From positions 17,428,658 to 17,492,657 of the forward strand of contig NC_012871.2 of the NCBI RefSeq assembly GCF_000003195.3: DNA of 64,000 nucleotides, in the 5' to 3' direction. Below are positions 12,493-24,017 of this stretch, in pieces (position 1 is the stretch's first letter; each line of letters starts with the position of its first letter). The position numbers and the translations under genes were made by a program. The notes beneath the pieces are model-generated. The model did no database searches. It was not told the origin of the DNA and was given only the letters and a program-made list of their open reading frames with translations. This DNA comes from Sorghum bicolor. Its lineage: Eukaryota; Streptophyta; Magnoliopsida; Poales; Poaceae.

Positions 12493-12734
12493 GGCTTTGT
12501 TTAATTCCACCCAAAAACCCAAAAATTTTCAAGATTTCCCGTCACATCGAATCTTTAGACGCATGCATGGAGTATTAAATATAGACAAAAATAAAAACTA
12601 ATTGCACAGTTTGGTCGAAATTGACGAGACGAATCTTTTGAGCCTAGTTAATCCATGGTTAGACAATAATTACCACAAACAAACGAAAGTGCTACAGTGT
12701 CGAGAAATTTTCCCTTTGGAAACTAAACAAGGCC
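12493..12734. mobile_element. Tourist-like MITE, copy 1
   Basis: Its terminal inverted repeats are GGCTTTGTTTAATT on the left and, as the complement of the right end, GGCCTTGTTTAGTT. It is flanked by a perfect TTA duplication at 12490-12492 and 12735-12737. The length is 242 bp with no ORF. The TTA duplication and ends fit the PIF/Harbinger-derived Tourist-like MITEs that are common in sorghum and sugarcane. Confidence 0.85.
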
Positions 12735-12737
12735 TTA

Positions 12738-13336
12738 GTAAATTTATTTTATATAGGTAGATAGCAAATATATATATATATATATAGTTATGTTATTATG
12801 TGATGTAGTTAGGCAATGTATTTGGAGTGTATAAATTTTGCTTATTTTGAATGTGTAGAGACTTCGATATTATGTAGTTGCTTCTATAAACGACAAGAAC
12901 CCGAGAGAAAGAAGGAACAAATGAGAGTAGACTCAGACAGTAAAATTTAGTCATAGTTTTTAGATCTAAGCTCGGCGCCAAGATCTATGGCTCCGAGGTC
13001 GACGCCAAGATCTATAACTCCGACCCTCAGATCCAAGATCTGTGGCTCTGAGGTACTAGCACGTTAGTGCCACCTAAAATGCCCTGCGAGCGTGGCTAGC
13101 CACCTCCGAGCCAAAATTTATGACGCCGAAATATGTTTCCGGAACCATGAGTTTTGATGCCAACCCCTAAAGTCAAAGACCAGTTTACATCTCCGTCTAC
13201 GTCCAGGTGCTCGGCACACCCTTGGCCTGGCGGCGTCTAGCGGCCGCGAAGCAATCAGTCGGCGCAATACACAACAACAGTACATACCTACAAAGATGGC
13301 GCATGTCAAAGATAGAAATCGTACTTCACTTTTGAC
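12738..13336. other. spacer with short imperfect tandem repeats, no gene
   Basis: A (TA)n run lies at about 12770-12785. Around 12965-13060 a unit of about 25-30 bp containing CCAAGATCTATGGCTCCGAG is repeated three to four times imperfectly. No coding frame is convincing; the small minus-strand frames here have no recognisable family. Confidence 0.4.
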
Positions 13337-13339
13337 TTA

Positions 13340-13584
13340 GGCCTTGTTTACTTCACCCTGAAAACCAAAAAGTTTTCAAAATTCTCCGTCATATCGAATC
13401 TTGGGGCACATGCATGAAACATTAACTATATAGACGAAAACAAAAACTAATTACACAGTTTAGCTGTAAATCACGAGACGAATCTTTTGATCCTAGTTAG
13501 TCTATGATTGGATAATATTTATCACAAACAAACGAAAGTGCTACAGTACCGAAAACTTTTCACTTTTCGGAACTAAACGAGGCC
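13340..13584. mobile_element. Tourist-like MITE, copy 2
   Basis: It starts GGCCTTGTTTACTTCA and ends in the complement of GGCCTCGTTTAGTTCC. The flanking TTA duplication is perfect at 13337-13339 and 13585-13587. At 245 bp it has the same orientation and same internal blocks as copy 1 (for example the GAGACGAATCTTTTGA block), but with many substitutions, so both are old. Confidence 0.85.
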
Positions 13585-13587
13585 TTA

Positions 13588-14381
13588 TCTACCTAAAATA
13601 AATGTAACTTATGACGGACAGGATTATAAACGTACTGTGAGACGTATGTAAGATTGAATAGGACTTTTACACCTTACATGTAAAGACTTATGACGGGCAG
13701 GATTGTAGACAAATTTTAGTTCACCATATCTAAAGATTAATTAATTAAACGATGCTTCTGGTTTCTTATTATTTTTAATTTATTTTTCTGTTTATGACAC
13801 GAGGACTTCTGATCCAATTGGGTTAGGAGAAAAAAGAAAAGTTATGGGCTGATCTAACTCAGAAGTCTAACATGAGTTTTAATCAATTTTAGACCGAAAC
13901 AAGTGAATAGTTGAGCTCAACCAAAATTCAAAATGGGGTTCGACCAAAATTCAAAACAACTAGAAATTTTACCTTTTTATTATTAGAGAAGAAGAAGGAA
14001 CTACATATTAGGACTTTGATTTTTCTTTTACCTCCAATTGACATCTAACTAAATAAAGAAAGCGGAGCAAAATAAAGAACATAATTCTTATCCTTTTGAC
14101 TATTAAGAGCTCTATTTAGAATACTTAGAATGTGAGGAATTTATTTATATTAGGACTCCTACTCCGTATTGGTTTAGACGCAAGTTATTCTAACTTGTAC
14201 GAGCACGTGTTATATATAGGTCCAGATAAAAAGAAAGCTCTTCATCATTCGGTAGTTAGAGGAAGACAGACAAAAAAAGATGGCAAAAAAAGACCTGAAA
14301 ATTTTACCTCTTTATTATTAGGTCTAGATATATATAATTAGGTAATAGACATATAGATATACATCTAATAGCTTTTTCTCT
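13588..14381. other. imperfect tandem repeats and probable Helitron body
   Basis: A unit of about 75-80 bp starting ACTTATGACGG is seen at about 13614 and begins again at about 13688. A third copy resumes at about 14417, just right of the Helitron end at 14411. The sequence from about 13712 to 14411 interrupts this array and is probably the body of a small non-autonomous Helitron. I could not identify its TC 5' end. There is no convincing gene. Confidence 0.4.
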
Positions 14382-14411
14382 CTCGTTGCAACGAACGGGT
14401 ATTTTTGCTAG
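14382..14411 (+). mobile_element. second Helitron 3' terminus
   Basis: CTCGTT (14382-14387) can pair with AACGGG (14394-14399, one G-T pair). CTAG follows at 14408-14411 with T at 14412. Layout and spacing match the terminus at 4111. Confidence 0.65.
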
Positions 14412-14639
14412 TGTAAGACTTATGACGGGCGGCATTACACGTAATGTGAGACATATTTGAGATTGAAAAGGACTCTTACACCTTATACATGTACGATTAT
14501 GGATGAGAGACGACTCATATAGCACAACGTGTAGATCGAATGGTTGTTAAAAAGGGAGAGTAAGATCACGAATGATGGAAGGCTCATATAATATGACATG
14601 TAGATCGAACGGTTACTATACATGTAGATCGAATGTTAT

Positions 14640-14785
14640 AAAAAATATATTTTTTAACTAATCTAATGATACTTATTTTATACTATCAATGTTCATACTT
14701 TTTCATAAAAATTTAGTCAAAGTTTAAATTGTTTTGCTTCTAAAAAATGATAGTTGTATTCTTTTGTGAACAAAGGAAGTATCAT
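14640..14785. mobile_element. Stowaway-like MITE fragment
   Basis: The block around TTTTTCATAAAAATTTAGTC and the end GTGAACAAAGGAAGTA resemble the right half of the Stowaway-type MITEs whose ends read CTCCCTCCGTTC in grasses. A clear matching left end is not visible, so it is a fragment or strongly decayed. Confidence 0.35.
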
Positions 14786-14915
14786 CAAGGGATGATAGTG
14801 GACCCCCCGACGATTCCTAACTTTTACTCGTCCACAAGCATAAGATTTCGAATGGTATGGGCAATATTCAAGATATATTAAATGATAAAATCATAACGGT
14901 AATGATATACACCAT

Positions 14916-14937
14916 ACGTTCGGATGTACGGACGCTC
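14916..14937. repeat. possible left terminal inverted repeat of an old DNA transposon
   Basis: This stretch matches, with a few changes, the complement of 56860-56880, which contains the palindrome CCGGACGTCCGG. With the nested stack 15293-55501 removed, the two ends would lie roughly 1.8 kb apart and enclose GC-rich leader sequence and TGTTGCAAC-type tandem repeats. I find no clean duplication outside them. Confidence 0.35.
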
Positions 14938-15076
14938 CTATCTATTCATTTCGTTGCTTCTCCATGTCTTCTTATCTACTCCTCATTTCCATCTCCGGTC
15001 TTCCTCTCATCTCGCTGCCGCTCCTGCCGCTCGCACCACACGCTTGCACTTTCTGCCGCGCCACTAGCAAGCCGCT

Positions 15077-15116
15077 CCTCCCTCCCTCCTTCCCTCCCTC
15101 CCTCCCTCCCTCCCCG
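15077..15116. repeat. (CCCT)n simple repeat
   Basis: A pyrimidine run of CCCT/CCTT units, just left of the insertion site of E0. The ORFs over it are low-complexity artefacts. Confidence 0.8.
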
Positions 15117-15292
15117 CTGTGACCCACACACCCTCTATGCCACCAGAGTGGAGCGGGACGACAACAGCTTCCAATGAGTGGCACGCCTCCTTTCCTTCCT
15201 GCTCTCTCCCTCGCTCTCGCGACCTCCATGCATCTGGAGCTAAAGATGATGGCACAGCTCCGACGAGGTAGGTGGGGAGGGATTTCGATTTA

Positions 15293-16271
15293 TATAACAC
15301 TCCAAATTTTGAATTTCAAATTTTAGTTTGAATTTGATTTAAATTCAGTGGAGTTTGGCATTTTAGGCAAATATTAAATAATTTATAAACATAATTAAAA
15401 TCAAATATAAGGTAGAAAACTTGTTTGAATGCATTCACGCTGCTGCATTTATTTTTGCTTGAATTATTTGATTTTTATTTGGTGCCTAAAGTGTTTGACT
15501 TAATTTTTAACAAAGAAAGAAAATGAGAAAAAGAAAAGAAGGGCCGACTCCACCCTCCCGTCGGCCCAGCTCCTTTCCCCCACCCTCCCCGCGCGACCCA
15601 GCGCACCCTTCCCCCTCTGTCGCGTCGCGTGGGCCGTGGCCCAGCTCCACCCGCCCCGCACGCCCACCCTCTGCACCCGCGCTCCGCCGTTGATAGGCGG
15701 GCCCCCACCCGTCGGGGGGAGTCACCCCTAACCTCCGTCTGAATCGGACAGGGAGAGCGTCGTCGCCTCGGTTTCCACGCCGCATGCGAACCGAGGTTCG
15801 CCTCTACCTATTTAAGGGCGTCCCACAGCTGCCGCACGCCTCCCTAGAACAAAAGCCCTAGCTCTTGTTTTCGATCTCGTCGAAGTCTCAAGCGCCGCCG
15901 CCCTACGTCCTCGTCGCCGTCTGGCCCCTCGCCGTCGCCCCTCGTCAAGGTAAGCACGTCCTAATCTTCGCAAGAAGGAGACGAACGCGTAGGTGTCCTC
16001 GGAGCATCCTACCCCTCTCCCTATCACGCACACGGGCTCGTCGGAGCCCCACGGCCCCCGCCGAGCCGCCCCGCTGTGAGGGCCGCTCGACCCGACCCCT
16101 CTATCGCGCGGCCAACCCGCGCACCGCACCCGCCGTGCCCCACGTAGCGCGCTCATGCCCTCGGCATGGCTCCCTACGCCCCGCCTCGCCGTCGCGGCGA
16201 GCTCCACCACCGCAGCCATGGCGCGCCGCGACGGCTTGCCTAACCCCTCGCCGCGCGCGCACCCGGCCCAC
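15293..16271 (+). mobile_element. E0: solo gypsy LTR, left part
   Basis: This is the left third of an LTR of about 3.0 kb that continues at 53470-55501. It begins TATAACACTCC and the right part ends GGGTGTGACA. The duplication ATTTA is perfect at 15288-15292 and 55502-55506. No internal region or second LTR exists, so it is a solo LTR left by LTR-LTR recombination. The copia element E1 inserted into it at CCCAC. The GC-rich block at about 15540-16260 (a TATTTAAG box at about 15808 followed by a likely transcribed leader) creates proline- and arginine-rich frames on both strands that I do not regard as genes. Confidence 0.8.
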
Positions 16272-17592
16272 TGAAAGCCCTAGTTTGGTTTTGGATAATT
16301 GATGAAACCCTAGTAGTAACCTCTATGCTAAGTGTGTGTAGACTTAATGAGGTTGGTACATGCCAAGTGATGGAGCAAGAGATGATCATGGTGATGATGG
16401 TGATGACCTCAAGATGATCAAGTGCTCAAGTTGGAAAAGAAGAAAGAGAAAAACATAACCCTATGGAGATCAAGGGAAAGGTATTGCCTAGGGTTTTGGT
16501 TTTGGTGATCAAGACACCATAGAGGGTGTGATCACATTTAGGATAGATAGCCGTACTATTAAGAGGGGTAATCTCGTTGTGAAAACGGTTGTCTAAGTGC
16601 CACTAGGTGATTGGATTCCTTGCATGTGCATTAGGACCTAGTGAGCTAACTAAGTAACCCTTGAAAAATGTTTTGAAATATGCTAACACTCGTGCACAAG
16701 TGTGGAGACACTTTGGTGTTGGCACATGGAAGCAAGGGTAGAAGTTGAGAAACTTTTCGCGCAGTGCTTTCAGGCCGGACGCGTCCGGTATGAGGTCGGA
16801 CGCGTCCGAGTTGAGGCACCGGACACGGAAACAGTTTTCGCGTAGAGTCCGGTGTGCCTCGTCCGGTGAGTTCGTTTCTCGGTGAAACTCTCTGAGTTTG
16901 CGTCCGGTGCACACCAGACGCGTCCGGTGTGAACTAGGACGCGTCCGAGTTGGCGTCCGGTGCAAACTCCTCTTGTAGAGCTCTCTGGGTGTGAGTCCAG
17001 TGCACACCGGACTGTCCGGTGTGTGCGTCCGGTGTGGCGACCGGTGTTGACTCAAGTTTGCGACGCTCTCTGAGTTTGGGTCCGGTGCATACCGGACACG
17101 TCCGGTGTGACACCGGACGCGTCCGGTATTTCAAAAGTGAGCGTCCGGTGCCTTGACAGTGTCAGAGGCAACGGCTACTTTTCTAACGGTCAGGAGCACC
17201 GGACGCTGGTCTGGCTCATACCGGACGCGTCCGGTGTGAACTAGGACGCGTCCGGTGTGAACGCAGACAGTGGGTTTTCCTGCCAACGGCTAGTTGAAGC
17301 TTGGGACTTCTATTTATATGCCTTGGCCGGTTCATGCTCACTCTCTTGACTCTCTAACTTGTTGATACACCTTGTGAGCATACTCCCACACTTCCCACTC
17401 ACCTTGTTCAAGATTTGTTCATCCAAAGTGAGATTGGGAGAGATCCTAGTTGCATTTGCTTAGAGTTTGAGCATCTAGTGGCACTAGTGATCGTTGAGCA
17501 GCGGGTTTGCTTGTTACTCTTGGTGGTTGCCGCCACCTAGACGGCTTGGAGCAGCGAAGGAGCTTTGGCACGAGTTGGTGATTGTTCGTGGC
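16272..17592 (+). repeat. E1 5' LTR, first part (split by E2)
   Basis: It is nearly identical to 51587-52866 of the 3' LTR. The LTR continues at 25316 after E2 and its GTGGC duplication. It contains an array of CCGGACGCGTCCGG-type palindromes at about 16770-17260. It is 40 bp longer than the 3' LTR because two 20-bp palindrome-containing units near 16905 and 17085 are absent there. Confidence 0.92.
16770..17260. repeat. palindromic CGGACGCGTCCG repeat cluster in E1 5' LTR
   Basis: About a dozen copies of a self-complementary motif around GGACGCGTCC, joined by GTCCGGTGTG-like linkers, lie unevenly spaced in the upstream half of the LTR. The corresponding cluster in the 3' LTR is at about 52085-52530. 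The spacing is irregular and the repeats lie in an LTR, so this is not a CRISPR array. ORFs rich in HRTP and CTG-like words here are by-products. Confidence 0.85.
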
Positions 17593-18871
17593 TGTTGACG
17601 GTCTTTAATGCTCACATTTAACCATCAACTAATCATGGAAAAGGATCTAAATGGAACCAACACCTAGACTTAGGGTTTTATCTGACAGAATTCCACGAGT
17701 TTTCATGTTTGTCTATTTCTGCAGGGGGTTATCAGGAAATATGAAAGAAAGACCCACACGTCGGGTTTACATAGAGATATTAACGTGCCGCGTAATTTTC
17801 TACCATCTAGAAGACTCCAGAAGCCACGGGAATGAACGGGACGCCGATCGGGCCCGGGGGCAGGGCGCCCGCCCAAGTCCCTTGGGTGCCCGCCCAGCTA
17901 CAGTAACCAATCAGCTTCAACTTCGCGGATCGTGCTCCACCGACCTAAGGGATCAAGGATAACCGTTCAATCAATGTCGGTTTGATCTGACGGCCCATAT
18001 TCACTTGAAGGGACTATAAAACCAGACCCCCTGGCCCCTGGAGATCATACCTCTTCTACAGAATCAAAGTTAGGGTTTCAATTCTTTATCCAAGTAGAGA
18101 GGATCCCTCTAGTTCTTCTAGTTCTACCTCTAGTTCATCTAGATCTAGTTCTAGTTTATCTAGTTCTAGTTCTAGTTCCTCTAGTTCTAGTTCTAGTTAG
18201 TTCTAGTTGTAATCTAGAAAATAGGGAGAGAGAAGAGGAGAGCGGAGGAGGAGCCGGATCTGTCGGATCTTCCTCAACATTGTACTTCTACAGCAACTGG
18301 TTCGTTCTTCATCGTTCTCCAAGTTCTTCAATTCACAATTCCTGAGTTCTTTAATTACTTTTATTTACATTCAAGTTATTTATTGGATTCCCGCTTGCAT
18401 CAAGTGCTCTAGTCTTTATAACGCTAGAGTAGTAATTAATAGATTAGACGTGGTGTTTAGTCTTGCAATTACCTGGAATTGCACACAATCCTGCGGATTG
18501 TTGTGGTAGCCTTAGGGTAGTGACAGCCCTAACGGTCGATGTATTCCACCTCGTTCGGATCGGTGTTTGTAGGACCGTAGTCAGAGCTTCCTAGCCCCCT
18601 TCTCATCTCTTTCTGTGGTTAGTGTTCTGATGTCTCGAAATAGATAATCTTGAAGTAATTCTTGATTCTTAGATCAACTAGAGAACTCTCAGGAAACTTC
18701 CTCTCTTCCCACCAAAAATAATTATATAGTTATCCTTGGGCGATCTTGGATCTTAATTAGTACACTCACGTTCTCTGTGGAAAATCGATACTCTGGAATA
18801 CTCCTGGGTGAAGGCTACATCGGTATCCGTGCGCTTGCGGATTTTTCTATTTGCGTTTAAAATACCCAACA
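17593..18871 (+). repeat. E2 5' LTR
   Basis: It is 1,279 bp and matches 24018-25310 with only scattered substitutions visible by eye, which points to a recent insertion. A CTAGTT-rich microsatellite lies at about 18106-18212. A TATAAAACC box near 18014 is the probable core promoter. GGGCGCCCGCCC occurs near 17862. Confidence 0.92.
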
Positions 18872-18878
18872 AGCTTTC

Positions 18879-18896
18879 TGGCGCCGTTGCCGGGGA
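18879..18896 (+). promoter_or_regulatory. E2 primer-binding site
   Basis: TGGCGCCGTTGCCGGGGA lies 7 bases after the LTR. This is the primer site used by many grass gypsy elements and is usually assigned to tRNA-Asp. Confidence 0.85.
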
Positions 18897-20689
18897 ATGG
18901 TAGCTGTGCTAGTTTCTAACCAAGTCGTCCGTGTATCCTTTTTCTTTTCCTTTTTTACCACACTCACCTTATCATTTTCACCATACCACATGGATTTCAC
19001 TCTAAGCATTAATGAGCATGGAATTTATTTCATAGCCACTTCATTTGCTCCATGCTCATATGCAACATCTTCCCAATCCATTGGTTTTTCCAACATCACC
19101 ACATTCGAGATCTCCAACCCCCTCATCCTTTCTATTTATAAAAACTTTAAAAGGGCAGTTGTCGATGCATATGTCTATATTAAATATTGTAGATCTCGTT
19201 GAGTTGATCTTGATATAGGTCAGCGTTGGAGGGGAAACCACTTCGCCGACATACATTGATGGTTTCCCAAGGACAAGCTTAGTGTCCTAAAACAAGCACT
19301 GATCAGATTGTAAAATGAGCTTTTAATTATTTGCAACATTACCTTGTGTGTTGAGCATATAAGGATAATTGTAAAAAAATTCCTTCGGGTATTCTTGTCA
19401 TTAACCTTTTCAGGATTGGAGCAAGAAGATCGGATGAATGACAAGCACAAGGTATGTCCAACCAACAATCATACAACATTGAATTAAATTCATCCAAACT
19501 TGAATTTTGCAAAATTCATGGTTGGGGGAGTACTTTACATAAAAACATCATTTGCCACGTTGCTATGTTGGTTGTCCCTACCTTTGAGACATGCTCAATT
19601 TGTTAAATACTAATCACACTACTTCATCTCCACTTGAGTAGATCTCTATAAACGCTCTCATGCTACCTTTATTTGCTTTAGTATATGTCTAGGTTTGGAG
19701 TAGTTTCATTTATCTCTTAATTAAGCATGGTGCTTAGTTTTGGAATGATGATCTTATTTCCAAGGGAGTTTAAATTAAGCATGATGCTTAGGTTAAAATG
19801 CCCTCCTAAATCAAATTAGACATGGTGTCTAGGTTGATCTTTGAGCTGATAGTATGCTATAGTAGATATTGGATATTTTGTTGGACTAACCCCTGCAAGA
19901 AAACTTTCAATATCGACCTGGGAAGTCCTGAGATAAACTCATATTGGAGACAAAGAGAGAGACACATGAAGTTTAACAATTTACACAAGCAAGGCATAGC
20001 TCACAAGAGATGATCCATGGAGGGTGCCACAAACACGATGCACAACCGCTAAGAAAGGAAAGCTTCCATAAGGTGATACTGTGCCATCACTCTTCAAGTA
20101 AGGTAACATCTTAAGGTACTTGACTATCACTTCTATAAGCTTCTCCTTGGTTCTAGCGTTCACATGAATAAAGAGACAAACATGTATGATTTATAACTCT
20201 AAATTAACCAACCCAATTAATTCAGCATGTTTAGTCCTTTAATCTTTGTTTATAGTACTACCTTCATGATCCCACACTCCTAATCATATAAGCTAAAATG
20301 TTGCACATTCAATCTCTGGAAGATATAAACAAAAGATAAGTATAGATAGATTATCTTTCCATTAGGTTGAGCGATCTGATCTGACAAATGTTTTAAATGC
20401 TACATCCATGATCTTATTATCCATCAACTTTGTCTTGCTCACTATGCTTAAGGTTAGAGAAGAACAAATACACTTTTGGTTCTGTTGGTGTTTTCCACCA
20501 ACAGGGCCCATGCACTTGATCTCTGCCTTGTCTCTATGAGCAGGTACACTTCGAGCAAAATATGAAAGAGTTTTACAACTCCTAGACTCCACCAAGTGAA
20601 GAACCTAGATCTACGAGCACAAACACACTGGAGATACTGGACACTCAGGCAATCACTGCCCTGAGATGCTTGAGGACGTAACTACTGGA
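18897..20689 (+). other. E2 internal region without recognised coding
   Basis: I find no gag-like domain. Only short, unrelated frames occur, and the sequence is AT-rich. It may have replaced the gag region of the parent element. Confidence 0.5.
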
Positions 20690-21832
20690 GTAACCCCGTT
20701 GTGGAAGTAATTACTGACCTTCTGCCGGTCAATAGAGACAATCCAGGACGCCCCGTCATCCTGATCTCCATCGGCATGGTGGACTTCCTAGAAGCACTCT
20801 GCGACTTTGGCTCCAGCGTTAACATTATGCTCAGGGTACTCTATGAACAATTCTTTACACATCCTTTCCTAGAAACAACCATGTGTTTGTAGCTTGCAGA
20901 TCGACACTAAGTTTCCCAAAGGGAATATTGAAGAACCTCTACGTCCGAGTTGGTACCTTATATGCTCCAGCAGACTTCGTGGTGATAGAGACTGGTACTG
21001 ATGAGAGGGCACCCATCATCCTAGGGAGGTCATTCTTGAACACTTCAGGAGCTGTCATCTACGCTAATGCTGCCAAGATCAGTTTCTACATCAAAGGGAG
21101 GAAGGAGTCGTTTTACTTCAAAAACAAGACTACACAAATCTCAAATCAATCCCGACAAGGAACCAAGGAAGAGGATCAACAGGGGGAACAGGAACAAGCA
21201 AATGTGGACTGAGTCAGCTAAGATGGTCACTGCAGCTCAAGGAGGTCAAGATCGTCAACTCAAGTCGCCTTTCTTGATCAAGAAGGACGACCCTGGTGTT
21301 CCAAGCATCGAGTGCACAATCAACGGATATTCTTTTCAGAAGACACTCTACGACACCGGATCTGACGTCAACATAATGGCCGCAGTCACTTATCAGCTCC
21401 TGTTCGGAACCATGCCCCTAAAACCGACATACATTCAGCTCCAGATGGCAGATCAGACATTCCGAAAGGTTATTGTCATGGGAAAAGACGAGTACGATCC
21501 ACCCATCATCCTTGGAAGACTGTTCCTCAACACCGTTAAAGCAATCATCTACATTGGAACCGGAGAAGTCCACATGCATTTCCCCTCTGAGAAGGTCAGG
21601 ACAAGAAGAAGACGATGCAACCGCAACTAGAGGAGGCAAATCATCAAGGACGGATGGACGGACTACGAAGGAGAAGTGGTAATGTCTGAAGACATACAAC
21701 TTGAACAGAACTGTCCTGAGGAGACCGTAGCACCAAGTCAAGTGTGGAGAGAGAAGATAGCTATACATGAAGAGGAGGCGTTGCCGGAACCACCGACTAT
21801 GCCATCCAGCGAATCCCAGGACGACTGAGGAA
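20690..21832 (+). pseudogene. E2 tandem retropepsin-like domains (broken)
   Basis: Two related aspartic-protease-like units lie in a row. The first, about 20701-21120, has ALCDFGSSVNIML, where the catalytic D-T/S-G is changed to DFG, and PIILGRSFLNT as the second conserved block. It is broken by a TAG at about 20890 and a frameshift immediately after. The second, about 21260-21600, has YDTGSDVNIMA with an intact DTG, and PIILGRLFLNT. It reads in an uninterrupted frame from 21067 to 21630. The blocks match the retropepsin of grass gypsy polyproteins. No gag knuckle, reverse transcriptase or integrase is joined to them. Whether the second unit is ever translated is unknown. Confidence 0.7.
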
Positions 21833-24004
21833 ACGGAGAGTCCCGTTCGGAGGACGTAAAAACACCGAACGCCTTGCCAAGAGGTAAACTTGGTAATTAT
21901 CCTTTTCCTTTCAATTATTTTAAAATAGTTTGCTTAGTTAATCAGGTTCATATCATCTTGAAAAGAAAATAAAAATGTTAAAAATAGTAAGCCCCATGTG
22001 AGTATGCTCATGGCATAAAACCCATAAGTACATTCACTGTGGTGGCATAAAAATAAAATAAATATATTCTTGTCCTATAAAAATGAAAATATAAAAATAA
22101 ATTTATGATCCTACTAAAGAGAGTAACATTTATTGAGGAGGCTCAACATGATAAAGGCTAAATATTTATGCTAACACTTAACTAGTTCCACAAAGCTTTG
22201 TTGTCTATTTGAGCTCCACAGAATTCAAGGATCAAAGAAGACTAGCAGACGGAGGACATCCTAATCATTGTCAGAGTGCTGCCGACATTCAACTACACCT
22301 CTGCCACCAGCTACATCAGAAGAAATTACGTCAAAATCTAGCTTGGGGGAGAGCACCCCCATTTATCCAGCTAAGTATTCTATTCACGTTTGTACTTTAC
22401 TCTAATTATAAAAAGATGCATAATCATGAAAACCCAAATAAAAATTTTGTGCTTATATATAGTTTTTTGCTTAGTTTGCTAAATAAATAAATAAATAAAG
22501 TTTGCTATGAACCATCATGATAAGCTCTCACATGGAAATGATGAATAGTTGTTCTACCATGACTAGTTCTCAAAATTGAAATCTCTCTCAAGTTTAGGCA
22601 TGACGGTTATTAATTAAGATTTGCTCTAAACCTGAACTTGTGGGGAGAGTACTTGATCTGAAGTCTAAGTCGTTAACGGATATGATATGGGAAGGTTGAG
22701 CTGCTGTTTATCTGTTCCTAGAGATCCTAGAATTCTGGAGAATTTTATCTTTGAAAATCTTTAAAGTGTTGCATGATGAGTTCCTGTATGATGAGAGTTT
22801 AAATTCCTACCACAACCATATATACATGCTTGCTAGACTATGAACCACACATTTACTTTACTACTTATGAGCATTGAGTGTAGTCAAGCTGTGTAGACCC
22901 TTAGGAGCTTGTCATGTGGTTAAATCAAGATTCACTTGCACGTTCACTCATACATGCTACTTCTACTTCGGAAGTACGCATCCACATATATCCATCCATT
23001 TCCATCTCCAGAACCACCCAAAAATATTCTACTTCTAATCCGGGAGAGAATAGCCAAAAACATTCTCCTAATTATGTTTTTCCCTGTGAAATAAATGCTC
23101 AAGTTATCTTGGTTACTACCACTTGCTATATTATTTCAGGAGATGAGTGCTCTAAAAAAAGAAAAAAAAAGAGAAAAAAAAGATACGAGGGAATAAAAAG
23201 GGGCAAGTGCCCGGAACCTCGAAAGAAAAGAAAAAGTGAGACGAGAGGTAAAAATGGACAAGTGTCCGACAGTAGAATTAGGGGTACAAGATACCTACCT
23301 GAGAGAAAAGAAAAAGAAAATATAGAGCATCTCATTCTCCTCAAAAAGTTTCAAAAGAGCAAGAAAGGTATGTATCCCCTCAAAAGAGCAAAAGTAGAAT
23401 TAGACTTTCACCATTGTTATCACCATCATCACCATACACCATTCATTCGCCACACGTGCAATTCTTGATTTGACTTATTGACTTGTTCTTCTGGATCCAT
23501 GGTTTGACTATGCAATAAATGTCTTGTAAGTATGTATTAGCTGTCTCCCACCTATGAGCTCCAGATATCAAAACCTTATTAGAGTAGGGTGAGAGAGAAG
23601 GCAATGCCACTGTGCCTCATACCAAAAATACCACATACTTTGAGAGAAGGCATACACCATCACTGCCTTGGTAAGGATCCAGAAATACCACAAAAGAGAG
23701 ACTATAGAGAGTCATACAAGGAATCTCTGAGTTTTATTTGAAAATCTGCAAAAACTGCAGAGCTATAGTTAATCGAAGAACAAGAGACATGGTGCTTGAC
23801 TAGACCGTTCTATCTTTTAACTACTCAAGACACAAGTGACGGTTACAAGCCCCATGGTGGAAGGTAAAATGAGTAAATTTAAATCTTAACAGTTTACCCT
23901 AACCTAGAGATGAGATCTTGTTTGAACGCATGTGTATCTTTAAGGCATGAAACCACTGCAGAAACTCTTGAGTTCATCTTTGCTCAGGGACGAGCAAAGG
24001 TTAA
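21833..24004 (+). other. E2 3' internal region, non-coding
   Basis: AT-rich and without recognisable domains. A purine-rich stretch at about 23140-23320 encodes a lysine/arginine-rich frame (22914-23468) that I read as low-complexity sequence. An AATA microsatellite lies at about 22480-22498. Confidence 0.5.
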
Positions 24005-24017
24005 GCTTGGGGGAGCT
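24005..24017 (+). promoter_or_regulatory. E2 polypurine tract
   Basis: GCTTGGGGGAGCT lies immediately before the 3' LTR, the expected plus-strand primer position. Confidence 0.75.

Noticed and set aside
15475..16302. GC-rich ORFs on both strands near 15.5-16.3 kb
   Set aside because: Open frames in several registers simultaneously reflect base composition of the E0 LTR promoter/leader. No domain is recognisable.
16603..17134. Overlapping minus-strand ORFs rich in HRT, CTG and SP words
   Set aside because: They arise from the CCGGACGCGTCCGG repeats of the E1 LTR and recur at about 52153-52446 with altered frames; not a protein family.
16770..17260. Regular short repeats that could suggest a CRISPR array
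   Set aside because: Spacing is irregular, the repeats are palindromic, there are no cas genes, and the sequence is an LTR of a plant retrotransposon.
18106..18212. CTAGTT repeats as a telomere- or satellite-like array
   Set aside because: A short microsatellite at the same position in both E2 LTRs; unit and length do not fit a telomere or centromere satellite.
22914..23468. Lysine-rich 184-residue ORF in E2
   Set aside because: Low-complexity purine-rich sequence with no gag or nucleic-acid-binding motif; likely spurious.
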